From Mucidula mucida (taxonomy: Eukaryota > Basidiomycota > Agaricomycetes > Agaricales > Physalacriaceae): a DNA stretch of 21,228 nucleotides. Shown here in pieces: positions 1 through 9,318 of this stretch (its first letter is position 1; every line of letters starts with the position of its first letter). The stretch is from assembly GCA_015501055.1 (NCBI GenBank), contig JADNYV010000578.1, forward strand, positions 1 to 21,228, read 5' to 3'. Below the pieces are notes generated by a model. That model ran no database searches. It saw nothing but the letters and a program-made list of their open reading frames with translations, and was not told the origin of the DNA. The translations under genes and the position numbers were made by a program.

Positions 1-339
1 AGAATCACTCGAAAAGACGAACATACACATTACAATGGGTCGCTACAGAAGGTAACACTGTTAATGCTGCCTTGAGACTTCCAGGATAAATGAACAAGTA
101 CCTTTGACTCTTCGGCTCAGCGCTGTTTCAGCAGCCCTGTTTTTTCTGATAGCAACTTATTCTCTGTGAACGTAATCTTCCTGAAAGACATAGGTTGTCG
201 TAAAATTGCTCGTTCCACTGCAGATACAAATCGAAAGAATAGTATAGAATAGGTTCCTCGCCACACTCATCATTAGCATATATACGCCAAATGCGGGCCT
301 TCGCCAGCCATTGTCTGTTCTTCGAACCCAAGGAGTGGC

Positions 340-1139
340 TCAGCGGGATTGACAAGGTCGAATTTGCTGTGCATCCTCATGAGAATTTTGAGATTGATCG
401 TTCAAAAGACTACGCACCCTGTCATCCAATGACGCTGGCTTGGATTTGCTCGACAGCGGTAGAAGAAGAGGAGATGGCAATGTAGCCACAGGAGTCAAGA
501 CGGTGTTCGATTTCTCATGTAGATGGGTAGAACGTGACTTTGAATCTTCTGGAGTCACGACATGGGCGACTTTGTACAGACGCGTTTGGACTTGGGAGCG
601 TCGGTGTTCTCCTCATCATGGCGGCGGCGGCGGCGAGAGGAGATGGAATTCCATCGCGCGCGCAATGACATAGAGAGAGTATGAGGGAAACATAGTCTGT
701 AGGAAGGAGTGCGAACGTAGACTGGAGTATCTTCAATGTAGATTTAGCGCTCCGGTGTCTACGTCCGAGTCATGAGCGTCGGATACTGTACGATGCACTG
801 TGCGCCAGTCGAGGACAGGAAGCCTATTATGATGGAGGTAGTAGGATTTACGGTTGTTTCCTATGATGATCAGAGCGCCAGGCGTTTTCGACGAAGGCGT
901 GACTGTACGAGTCGAAAGTCGAAAGTCGAAAGTTGAACTCGACGAAGAAGTGAACTTTGAGAGAATATGGTGTTCAACGATTGCTGGAGTGAGGATAGGA
1001 GCGGGGGACTCAAGGTAGTCGCATACGTAGCCGTGAAAACGGACTGGAAGTGAATGAGAGATAGGTCGCTGTGAGGGAATGAAGCGCCGAGTGACTGCTC
1101 AATGGCAGTCAAGGGCATCATAAAGAACCGAGCAGACAT
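340..1139 (-). other. Possible unrecognised spliced gene (coding-like stretches)
   Basis: I do not recognise this. On the minus strand an open frame starts at ATG 1139 and runs about 65 residues with ordinary amino-acid composition. A second frame across about 925-735 stays open for roughly 60 codons (it includes ALIIIGNNRKSYYLHHN and LPVLDWRTVHRTVSDAHD). A third across about 750-540 includes IEDTPVYVRTPSYRL and then an Arg run, and a fourth starts at 558. These pieces do not join by clear GT-AG introns, so the gene would need frame changes or unseen introns. The Arg run comes from a (GGC)n stretch near 620-635. It may be a real gene with small sequence errors, as seen further right, or chance open frames. 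Function unknown. Confidence 0.3.
911..936. repeat. Short tandem repeat, 7-bp unit x3-4
   Basis: Three exact copies of GTCGAAA follow one another from 911 to 931, then a near copy (GTTGAA). It sits inside the possible minus-strand coding region, where a 7-bp unit would change frame if its copy number varied. Confidence 0.8.
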
Positions 1140-1499
1140 GACGGATGTACCCGAGAAAGAGCGAGATGGCGGCCCAGGTTATAGCAGGAGGCAAGGTGGG
1201 CGTTGACCAAGTTGCCTCGACCCGCTATTTAAAGCTTAGCATGACAGCAGTGACTTCATGTCAGCAGGTCTATCTAATTTAGGCAACAATAGCTACTTAC
1301 TGTTTGGGAAGTCACCGCTAGTGCGCGTTCCAGGCGCTCTCCGTAGACCGGCCAAGTGAAGGGGTATCTGAAATATTCAATATTCAATCAGCATCAACAG
1401 ACTCAGTGTCATAAACTTCAGTTCTGACTACTTATATCAACCACTGTACGAGTAAATCTTCAATAACCGTTATGCGAGATGCCCAAGTTATAATGGTTA
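1140..1499. other. Gene-free stretch
   Basis: No open frame, splice pattern or repeat of note was seen here. It lies between the possible gene on the left and the dispersed-repeat region on the right. Confidence 0.5.
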
Positions 1500-1844
1500 G
1501 ATAATACAAACTACGCACGTCCTAGGAAATCGATCTTTTTGCTTCTAGGTCAGCCGGTGTTGACATTCACAGTACTTACCTCCCAGGCCTCCTGGTCAAT
1601 GCACAGCTAGAGAGCGCTTGATCGAGGCGATCACTCTCGTGGGCAATCACAAAGCACCATGGCGAGCTTCGGCTTGACACACGCCCATAGTCCTATGAAT
1701 TAACCCATCGTAATGCCGATTCGCTGCGTCCGAGTGAACCTTTGTTACACTTTACCCAGCGAGGGCCTAACGGTCAAAACTATCGCCAGTTTAGGATCGG
1801 TTTCTAGATGCAAATGCTACGCACTGCCAGTATATCTGCAGCAG

Positions 1845-1852
1845 CACCAGCT
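1845..1852. repeat. Left target-site duplication (8 bp)
   Basis: CACCAGCT lies directly before the left terminal inverted repeat. The same 8 bases follow the right end at 2438-2445, and they occur once at the uninterrupted site in copy C (12395-12402, reverse strand). Confidence 0.88.
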
Positions 1853-2090
1853 AGGACCCTGGATAATACAGTGACATCGTTGATCCCAAAGTCGGACATA
1901 GAACGCAAAATTTGCCCCAAACCTGGAGGAAAAGTCGGACATGGAGCTCTTTCCGCACCGCCTACCCTCATCCAGTGTAGGACCCTGGATAATACAGTGA
2001 CATCGTTGATCCCAAAGTCGTTGCCCCAAACCTGGAGGAGAAGTCGGACATGGAGCTCTTTCCGCACCGCATACCCTCATCCAGTGTACG
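1853..2090. repeat. Internal tandem duplication inside the transposon
   Basis: Two direct units: 1853-1978 and 1979 to about 2090. The second again begins with the full left-end sequence (1979-2013, identical over the 35-bp terminal repeat), lacks a block of roughly 15-20 bp just after it, and ends with the same stretch (GGAGCTCTTTCCGCACCGC, then CCCTCATCCAGTGTA). The element therefore carries two copies of its left end. Confidence 0.85.
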
Positions 2091-2437
2091 GACATGGGGC
2101 GAGATGGGTGAGAAACCCTCATCCAGGTGTCAGCTGGGTGTCGGACATGGTGTGAGCCACTATTGAGCGCTCCCAGGATGTAGCTGTTGGCTCAGCGGAA
2201 ACTCTTTCAGCGGGAGGCTTGCGGTTCGGGTGGCTCAGACAGCCCGGAAAAATCTGAAAAGGGTCCATCTGACGGGAAATTTTGGGCGGAACCCTCATGC
2301 CAAAGTCGGACATGAAGCGATTTTTGGGCCCGAACCTTGAGGAAAAGTCGGACACGGAAGGCCTAAGCCTGTCGGACATGAGGACGAAATTTTGGGAAAT
2401 TCGGGATCAACGATGTCAGTGTATTATCCAGGGTCCT
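1853..2437. mobile_element. Non-autonomous DNA transposon (MITE-like, 8-bp TSD, hAT-type candidate)
   Basis: A 585-bp element with 35-bp terminal inverted repeats: 1853-1887 against the reverse complement of 2403-2437, with a single mismatch. Ends are AGGACCC...GGGTCCT. It is flanked by the direct repeat CACCAGCT, and copy C has one CACCAGCT with no insert, so the insertion boundary is supported by an empty site in the same window. An 8-bp duplication is typical of hAT elements; P and Merlin elements can also give it, so the superfamily is an inference. No transposase is encoded, so movement would need enzyme supplied in trans. The interior holds a tandem duplication and many copies of TCGGACATG. 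Confidence 0.85.
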
Positions 2438-2445
2438 CACCAGCT
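2438..2445. repeat. Right target-site duplication (8 bp)
   Basis: CACCAGCT immediately follows the right terminal inverted repeat and repeats the 8 bases at 1845-1852. Confidence 0.88.
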
Positions 2446-2769
2446 ACGCACATCCTACTCCACTGGTAATTGTTTTTGCTGGCTATTCAAATGTTCAAGG
2501 CTTACGCGACAGGGCGAGGATGGCAGCCAAGAGAGTACGTTACTCATCCTGGTACCGGTTCCTTCGGGCTTGGATTCAACTTAGCTCGCTCGCAAACCAG
2601 ATGTTTCCCGATTAAAATTGTCTTCTAGTGAACTCCATGCACCCTGAAGAATCCGCCAACCGTAATGGAGGTCAGCCCGATGTACTGACAGAGACGTCGA
2701 GTCATTCTTACAATTTGTTTTGCCACTTCTATGTATAACGGCAATCTCGTTTTTAAGCCGCTCCTAATA

Positions 2770-2945
2770 TGTTCGCCTACCACTGGTACTGATCTTCTTG
2801 AAGGCTTACGGGCCTCGGCGACGATGGCGGTCAAGACTCAATAGAACCGTTATTTTGTCTTGGTATGGTCCCCAGTGGTTCATGAAATACGTCAAACAAT
2901 CTTCTGCAGCCACACCGACTTTCTTCGACCCTCCGACGCGGGTCC
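2770..2945 (+). repeat. Dispersed repeat copy B (partial, diverged)
   Basis: This stretch resembles part of copy A (2450-2530) and the reverse complement of copy C (about 12200-12370). Shared landmarks are an ACTGGTA stretch, an AAGGCTTACG block, a G-rich block ending near GATGGC, and ATACGTCAAAC followed by ATCTTCTG. It lies a few hundred bases downstream of copy A in the same orientation, so it may be an older tandem duplicate or the far end of copy A. Confidence 0.6.
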
Positions 2946-3041
2946 TGTCGGCATACACGCGTAGCATTCAACAACTCACAGTCCCGTTATGTCAATGTAT
3001 GAACCTGAACCAACAGAGAAAGAAACAGTGTCCGCGTTCAA

Positions 3042-4460
3042 TTACTGGAATATAACAATAGCAGCGATAGAGGATATAAGAGCGACGAGCGTAAGACCCT
3101 CGCGATACGAAACAGACACTGCAGCATCAGAGTCTGAAGAAGAAGAGCCTGTGGCACTGGAGGAGGATCCTACACCGAAACAGTCAGTATATGCGATCAC
3201 CAATTACCGAGAACATACCAGATTTCGTGCTAGACCCACTAGCCGCCACAGTGCCCACGACACTGACCGACCCATCCGTCCCAGTCTGCACGGCAATCCC
3301 ATTGCTAATCGTGCTCGTCGTCTGGCAGTTGCTCGACGAGGGCGTCATCTGCGCCGTCGACGGCGTGACCGTCGTGCCCACCGTGTACGACACGGGCTCC
3401 CCATCGGCCGTGTATACCCCAGTGTAGTATTGCGCAAACGTCGAGTAGCCGGTGGACGTGCCGTCGATGGCGGTGATGTATACCCCAGGCGGGTACGCGA
3501 CTTCGGCTTCGCAGCTCTCACTAATATTTCAAATCAAGAGTCAGAGGAGGAGGAGGAGGAACAAGGTATACGGACTAGGTCCCGTTGAAATCATAGTTGC
3601 CGGGCATGACAAAGTTGCACCCCATCTCGTCCAGCTTGTGCTCGCACATCGTCGCCGCGTCCCACGTGCCGTTCGCGTTGGTGCAGATGCGGAAGCACAC
3701 TTGGGAGTATGAGATAAAGGACTACGCCACCCACCATCAGTTGAAGTCGAAAAGGGAAAGCAAAAAAAACCCCACCATCCACTCCTCGAAATGCAGATCC
3801 TCCCCAGTGACCACGTTCGTCGTGACGTTCCCGCCGACGGGGTTCCCGTCGCCCGACGCCCCATGCGGGTCAAGCTCACCGCCATAGTCGCCGGCCTGGA
3901 GATTGATCTTGGTAAAGTCGCCATACGCCATGAGCTGCACGTAAAAGTCTACAAAACCATAAATCTCTGAATGAGTGGGGGAGATCAGGGAGAACGCACC
4001 CGTTTTAATAAAAGAAGCCCCAGTAATCGTCCCATCGGGAATCACGCGCGCGTTATTGCGCGCCTTGGTGCACCAGGCAACTTCGTAGGCCTACACACAC
4101 ACACAATCAGCTCTCTGTCTCCCCGCCACCAATGACAAAGCGCTCACCTCGGATTCACCGATAGTCACCCCCGCTTCAGGTGGCGCAAAGATACACCAAT
4201 CCTACAAACAAAAAAGTCAGGAAACATCATATTGGAGATTGACATTAAGGCATACGTACATCAATAGAGTTCAAAGAGATCAACCGAGCATAGGACGTCT
4301 GGTTGACCGTAGTCCCCAGCGTAGGCTCAGCAGGGTTCGTCGTGCCCATCGTCCCAGTGGCGATGACGCCCTCGGAGAATGTCGTCGTGGCCGTCGCGCT
4401 CGACTGTGCCGAGACCGCGATGGCGCCGAGGATCAGCGCACCAGACGCAATAAAGAGCAT
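3042..4460 (-). CDS. Secreted macrofage-activating-glycoprotein-like protein, 364 aa, 7 exons
   Basis: Exons (minus): 4460-4260, 4201-4148, 4090-4000, 3948-3776, 3721-3576, 3520-3219, 3169-3042, joined by six GT-AG introns of 49-58 bp; the sum is 1095 nt with no internal stop. The N-terminus (MLFIASGALILGAIAVSAQ) is a signal peptide. The core resembles fungal macrofage-activating-glycoprotein-like proteins: DWCIFAPPEAGVTIGESE, GGELDPHGASGDGNPVGG, then a Cys-bearing block with CFRICTNANGTWDAA and GCNFVMPGNYDF. A Ser/Thr-rich linker follows, then a hydrophobic tail (LTLVALISSIAAIVIFQ) in the last exon, as in GPI-anchored wall proteins. It is probably exported to the cell surface or wall. Biochemical function of the family is not known to me. 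A TATA box lies about 89 bp upstream of the ATG. Confidence 0.85.
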
Positions 4461-4548
4461 GGCAAAAGTATGGAGGGCAGGAGAACGTTAACGAGCGTGG
4501 GCGTGGTTATAGAAAGCAATGTAATATCACATTTGCGAAGCCGCGAAG

Positions 4549-4555
4549 TTTTATA
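4549..4555 (-). promoter_or_regulatory. TATA box of the secreted glycoprotein gene
   Basis: TATAAAA on the minus strand, about 89 bp upstream of the ATG at 4460, in the gap before the next gene's stop codon at 4836. Spacing fits a fungal core promoter. Confidence 0.55.
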
Positions 4556-4835
4556 CAAGCCTGGAAGCTGGTGGCCTGCTGCGCTGGAATTGTATTTAGT
4601 CTACGCAGTCAGTGGGCCGCCGCCTCGCACATCAACGAGCTGATTTAGAACTGGGACAAAAATAGCTACCCGCGGTTCTTACGATTGCCTGTCAGCGACG
4701 GACGTCCAAGAAATCCAGCAAGAAAGGGATAGATATTTCCATGTAAAAAGAAAACACTAGTAAAAGGTGGTGTGCGTGTAGACTGCGCGATAAATGGAAC
4801 AACAAAAAAGATCATGACACTGTACTCAACTCCAT

Positions 4836-6367
4836 TCATAGCTTTGATGTGTACAACGTGGCGGTCTTGAGACACTTTTGAGCTGTCATGACCAGCTCAT
4901 CCACGCTAGAAGGCGAACATGAGGTCGAGAAGTTGCAGTTGGACGAAAATACTCACATATCCTTTGCGGGTTTGATATCCTATTGGAAAACATTGAGCGA
5001 GATTGGGTTAAAAGAGGATAGAAGAGGTTACATGTATGGATCCAGCCACTTTGCCCATGACCCCTGTCAAGGACCATAAATACATAGAGCGGGCAAAAGG
5101 CAAAGCGACATACATCTTGCAGACGCAAGCCGCTTCTCGGGATGTTGCTCTAAATCCACCGCATAGGGAATACGTCCGGTGCTCAACAAGTCTTCCTGTT
5201 CTCTCCGTTTCTCATGATCCCTACCATCATCGGTCTAGCTATTTCACACTGAAGAGAGAAGCACGCACCACTCTGCAACATACGGTGTCTTGCGCACACT
5301 CATGGGCCTCCCCGAATAAATGAGGGTCTTGGCGACATCATCGTAGCCCGCACTAACGACCATGTCCTTGTGCATCCTCGGAGCGCCAGCCTCGACACTC
5401 GCCACGAATCGGGTGCCTACCCACACACCCGACGCACCGTACCTTTCGTATGTCAACAATGAATTTAAACTCAAAAGAAGAGGCGTACATGAGCGAGGCA
5501 GCGAGCCCGCGCCCGTCGGCAATTCCTCCTGCCGCGACGACGAGGACTGGTTCCCCCGTGAGCGGGCTGACGGCATTCTTGCAGAGGTCGACGACGGAGG
5601 GGACGAGGATGGAGAAGGGGATGTCCCCGGTATGGCCACCGGCTTCTCCGCCTTGAGCACATATCATATCGACGCCTATGTACGGTTAGAGATCGCTCAG
5701 AGGAAAAGGGGAGTATACCTTGAGCAAGTGCTTTGGGGACATGCTATAGAACATTCAGAGAATTACATGGGAAACATTATTTAACTAACCTTGGGATGAC
5801 CAACCATACTACATACCCGCAATCAACATCTTCTTCATAACAAGAGGAGGAGGAGCAACTCACTTCATAACGACCACCCCCGCCTCATGCAAGCGCTCCA
5901 CCGCCCACTTTGGCGGCACACCGACAGCGCTCACGAACAAGGCAGCACCTCCTTTAATAATCACCTCCAAAAGCTCTGGAAGCTGCCCGTCTGTGTAATC
6001 CACATTTGTCTTGCGCGCAGAGCCGCCAACCTGGGGTATAAGCAGATCCACTCCAAACGGCGCGTCCTTGTCCACAAGATGCGATTTCAAGTGCGCGATC
6101 GACGTTTCGAGGAATTGAGGTGTGAGTAGAACGCCGCCAATCACTCCAATACCGCCTAGGGAGAGTCAAGTCCAAGTTGGTGGAAGAGATACTAGCGCAC
6201 CTGCATTCGTAACAGCCGCGGCCAGCTCTGGGCCTGCCGCCGTGTCCATTCCTACATACACTCATCATTCGAGTCCCAGGATACACACAAGTAGACGCAC
6301 CAGCAAGCATAACAGGATGGCGCACCCCAAACACCTTTGTGAGCGGGGTACTGAAGACCTGCTCCAT
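4836..6367 (-). CDS. Nitronate monooxygenase / 2-nitropropane dioxygenase family, 348 aa, 11 exons
   Basis: FMN-dependent enzyme that oxidises alkyl nitronates to carbonyl compounds and nitrite. Exons (minus): 6367-6301, 6251-6201, 6155-5864, 5808-5790, 5743-5719, 5675-5489, 5442-5269, 5220-5114, 5063-5032, 4979-4957, 4905-4836; total 1047 nt, in frame throughout. Family marks: LTKVFGVRHPVMLAGM at the N-terminus, NAGGIGVIGGVLL (flavin loop), FGVDLLIPQVGG, GVDMICAQGGEAGGHTGDI holding the conserved AGGHTG His, LVVAAGGIADGRG, and GASGVWVGTRFVAS (phosphate binding). No signal peptide, so probably cytosolic. Oddity: very small exons of 19, 23, 25 and 32 nt. The enzyme class is clear; the physiological substrate is not. 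Confidence 0.92.
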
Positions 6368-6757
6368 TGCCTTGTCCCTTTGTGATGGTTGCATGAGCAT
6401 ACTAGTCCAATGAATACAACAAACGTACTTGGGCCTATATATAAGCACATTTAGAGCGCCCGGCTTGACATACAGTTTCACAACTCCGCGGCGATAGGGT
6501 TAATCGCTTGACAAGGTGCAGATCATCAACAAGTCGTGATCAAGGATACAAAGAAGAGTTCAAATTCAATTCATTACGGGCAACACAGGACAATGTACAG
6601 GCAGAGCAGGATGACTAAATGATAATCATATATAGAGTATAGATCCACACGGATTAGAAACAACTCAACGTACACGGAAGAGCAAGGATGATATAAATAT
6701 AACTGACCAATTCCGGGTGCAAATAAATAGGCAAAAATACAGGATAGGATAGCAGCT

Positions 6758-7517
6758 TTACAGCATGTCCACCATTTCGTCGGCCGTAGGCAAAGGCAGC
6801 GGAATAGCCGCGGGCGACAGAGTACTCGGCGACGGAGAAAAGCGCACAGTCGGCGAAGGCGTCAGGCTGATCTGGTACGACGCGTGCCGCTGAAACGGAT
6901 TGCGCGTGTTGTTGCGCGAAATGGGAGATGCTGCGGACCGTTAGAAACGCCTGGCGCCGACGAAATCAACTTACAAAGTACACTGGAAGTGAACCACCGG
7001 ATCCGCTGTCCTTCATCAGCGTCCACCAGCTCAAACTCCACCACACTTTCATTATTCTCACTCAGATCCGGGGACTGCGCAAGCGCCCTGGGCGTCTCGC
7101 TGGACTCTTCAACATTAAGCAGGCGGCCCTTGAAGCTATAAGAGCGGTCGTGCTGGAACGTCGGCAGAGAAGCACTCTTGCGGGCATGGTGCACAGGCGA
7201 GCGCGGAGGGAATATAGATGGTCGGAGGATCGACAGAAACTCCTCCAGGGCCTCTGACGGCAGCGTAGCCCTACAATGATCAGCAAAGACGACTCTATCA
7301 AGGGCCCAACAACTCACCTAGGCGACGATCTCGGAGACCCCGTGTCCTTGTCAGACGCAGAATCGGGGAACAGCCCCGCCAGCTTGAAATCGTCTTGTGC
7401 GTTCGCCTCTGGGGCGGACACGAATCGTATAGAGTGGGCGCGGGAAGCAAATGGGCTAGTCAGCCGCACAGGGCGAGGCGCCACCAGTACGGGATTATCG
7501 TTCGAGCTAAAATTCAT
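6758..7517 (-). CDS. Hypothetical Ser/Pro-rich protein, 222 aa, 3 exons
   Basis: Exons (minus): 7517-7318, 7270-6975, 6930-6758, with introns of 47 and 44 bp, both clean GT-AG; total 669 nt. I do not recognise the family. It has no signal peptide or membrane segment. It is rich in Ser, Pro and Arg, with repeated SP/TP sites (SLTPSPTVRFSPSPSTLSP near the C-terminus) and basic-residue-serine sites such as RKSASLP and RHASYQIS that look like kinase or 14-3-3 sites. A middle block (ALEEFLSILRPSIFPPRSP) and an acidic stretch near NNESVVEFELVDADEG may be ordered. It ends with DEMVDML. Inference: an intracellular phosphorylated regulator or adaptor, not assignable further. Confidence 0.7.
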
Positions 7518-8314
7518 TTTGAGAGGCTAATAAATGCGGGGTAAAGTACGGAGCAAAGAATGTGGCAAGGCAGTGGTGATGGCCAAGAACAAGAGGCGAC
7601 GGGCACAAAGTCGCCCTCACATGAGCTTGTTTGCACCGCTTTGTCTCCACATTAGGTCTGGACCCATCCGGACCGATCCTTCCGCGTGCCGATCTGCCGA
7701 TCCGCTTCCACCGGCAACTTGAAAGGCATGTGGCGTACCGTTAAGCCAGTTCTAGAGAACTTTCCAGTCCATCTCACTGTTGCCAGCTCGATTGTCTGAG
7801 ATTTTTTCTCTCCCCTCCCCTCTCTCTTCTCCCAGGGCTTGCACCCATTCAAGCTTCTCGGGCGCGGCATCCTCGAATGGAGAGCTGAAAAGGCGATCTC
7901 GGCGAGTCCGGCATTCTTTCTTATTTTCATGTGTAGCCCAACAAGCAATATCCTGCACGACCCGCAATGACTGCATTTGCATAGAGTACTACTGCTTCTC
8001 ATTTGCGCACAAAAACCGACGATCCCGCCCAATGACCGCTAGCCTAGATTCAGTTATATAGAACTCCCTCTCAACTCGTCCAGATGGAACCCAGCCTACT
8101 AAGTACTTTCCATAGCAGAATGAACACTACTTCCCCATCTCCTTCACACTAAGTAGGGTCCACAGTAGATGACCTGCAATGCACGGATACGGTTTGGCGA
8201 GGCCTCAATCTTAGACTAGCCCATCAAAGGTAAATATATGTCTGTAAGCCTCTGTAAGCCTACTCACCGAAGAATTAAGTATGGTCAGAAAGCCTTTGAC
8301 GCGCCGCGTACAAC
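7518..8314. other. Intergenic stretch
   Basis: Upstream region of the 222-aa gene and downstream of the inverted duplication. It contains a pyrimidine-rich tract at about 7801-7835 (plus strand). No convincing coding region was seen; the open frames here lack family signals or splice consistency. Confidence 0.45.
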
Positions 8315-9214
8315 ATATTATTATCGTGCTGAATGTCGACTTTTTAGCAGATGGCTCGAAGAACAGTAGAGAGTATTCAGTGAACCGCGTCCTTATGGTC
8401 GGGGAGTCGCTGCAGCCCAACGAAGAAAATCACTACGCGATGGCAGAGATGTGATGTTACTGTTAATCATTCCCATGTTTCGACATGTACAGACAGGTAA
8501 TGTCAAAAGTGGCACGTACTTCGACAACTCTCTAGCTACTCCCACCATTCTATAAGCAATGATCAGATCAGCCCAGTAGGAGCGAGAGGCAAACTCACTA
8601 TGGATCTCATCAAATTTTGTCCATTCTGCAGGTCTCTTGATATTCATCTTCAACTCCAACTCCTTGAGCTTCTCTGCAGGAATTCCACCACGACCACCCA
8701 CGCTCCAAATGGGGCCACCAGCGCTCTTCATCGCAAAGGAGAAAATATCCAGTTCTTGACCGCGGGGGATACCAGGCATCGAAAGGAAGTCAGCGATACG
8801 GAGTTGCTCGATGCAGGCAGAAATTTCGTACACAGCCTCATAACGGTTCGGACAACCCGCCTCCAAAGCGAACTTGTCGTCTACGCGGTATCCGTACACG
8901 ACGTAACCGCAATTGGAGAGCTCTGCAGGAATGGGTGGCGGTTCCACGAGCTTAACGTCCGGTCTACGGAAAAGTAAAAAAAGTGCATAACTTGAACTGA
9001 TGGAAATATATCTACTCGGGTGATGGATATCGAAACGGGACGAATGAGCTCGTCGGAGCTTTGGGTGGGGGTCGCGGTTTGGGCCGGCAGGACGCTCCTC
9101 GAACGGCATTCTGAAGGCCACTTAGATAGAAGAGCGAAGTGTGATGGGAACCGCGCACCGGAGGGAAGAGAACAGCATACTTGGTGCTGGCAGTGAGTGT
9201 TAGAGTTGAAAGAC
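8315..9214. repeat. Inverted duplication, left arm
   Basis: About 0.9 kb that pairs with 9319-10221 in reverse orientation. Matching blocks run from the gap-proximal end (CTAACACTCACTGCCAGC on the reverse strand) through the whole gene and past it to blocks such as CAGCACGATAATAAT near 8320. Similarity is high (by eye roughly 85-90%) across the gene and its promoter, lower in the outer part. Confidence 0.9.
8536..9109 (-). pseudogene. Duplicate of the 160-aa gene, frame broken by a 10-nt difference
   Basis: Same exon-intron layout as the plus copy: exon blocks 9109-9016, 8963-8599 and 8549-8536, with introns at 8964-9015 (52 bp) and 8550-8598 (49 bp). Exons 2 and 3 have identical lengths to the plus copy (365 and 14 nt). 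Exon 1 is 94 nt instead of 104: the segment after MPFEERPA lacks 10 bases, so normal splicing puts exon 2 out of frame. If intron 1 (52 nt) is kept, the frame is restored and an open frame runs on. The exon 2 protein stays well conserved (PIPAELSNCGYVVYGYRVDD, GGPIWSVGGRGGIPAEKL). It is either a young pseudogene or a gene with a changed first exon. Confidence 0.65.
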
Positions 9215-9318
9215 GCGTTCCGAAAACGACCTTGTTGCGTCTTGTGACTGTGGGAGACTGACTTGTAGAAGTTGTACTTAGCCTCTTTGGGTGTGTCATT
9301 GTCAGGTTGTCGTCTGTC
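9215..9318. other. Spacer between the inverted arms
   Basis: About 104 bp of unrelated sequence between the two arms. The promoters of both gene copies lie inside the arms on either side, so the pair is divergently arranged with near-mirror upstream regions. Confidence 0.7.

Larger units (their letters stand above)
1500..2535 (+). repeat. Dispersed repeat copy A (interrupted)
   Basis: Roughly 1500-1852 and 2438-2535 match, in order and on the opposite strand, the continuous block at 12310-12720 (copy C). The core from about 1710 to 1850 differs from copy C at only a few bases. The outer part near 1500-1700 is more diverged, with small indels. The two halves of copy A are split by the 585-bp element at 1853-2437. 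No clear protein is encoded by either copy. The family could be a decayed transposon or a decayed gene family; I cannot tell which. Confidence 0.8.

Noticed and set aside
1804..2379. Overlapping open frames inside the transposon
   Set aside because: They arise from repeated units of non-coding sequence (repeated RTLDNTVTSLIPKS-type translations on one strand and their mirror on the other), with no transposase features.
1880..2385. The repeated TCGGACATG motif as a CRISPR array
   Set aside because: Units are short, irregularly spaced and inside a transposon of a eukaryotic genome, without direct repeats of CRISPR length.
7652..8032. 126-codon minus-strand frame
   Set aside because: No family features, low-complexity Lys/Glu stretch, no supporting splice or repeat evidence.
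8393..9121. 242-codon continuous minus-strand frame across the duplicated gene as the normal gene model
   Set aside because: It reads through two introns whose sites are conserved in the mirror copy; kept only as a possible retained-intron product.
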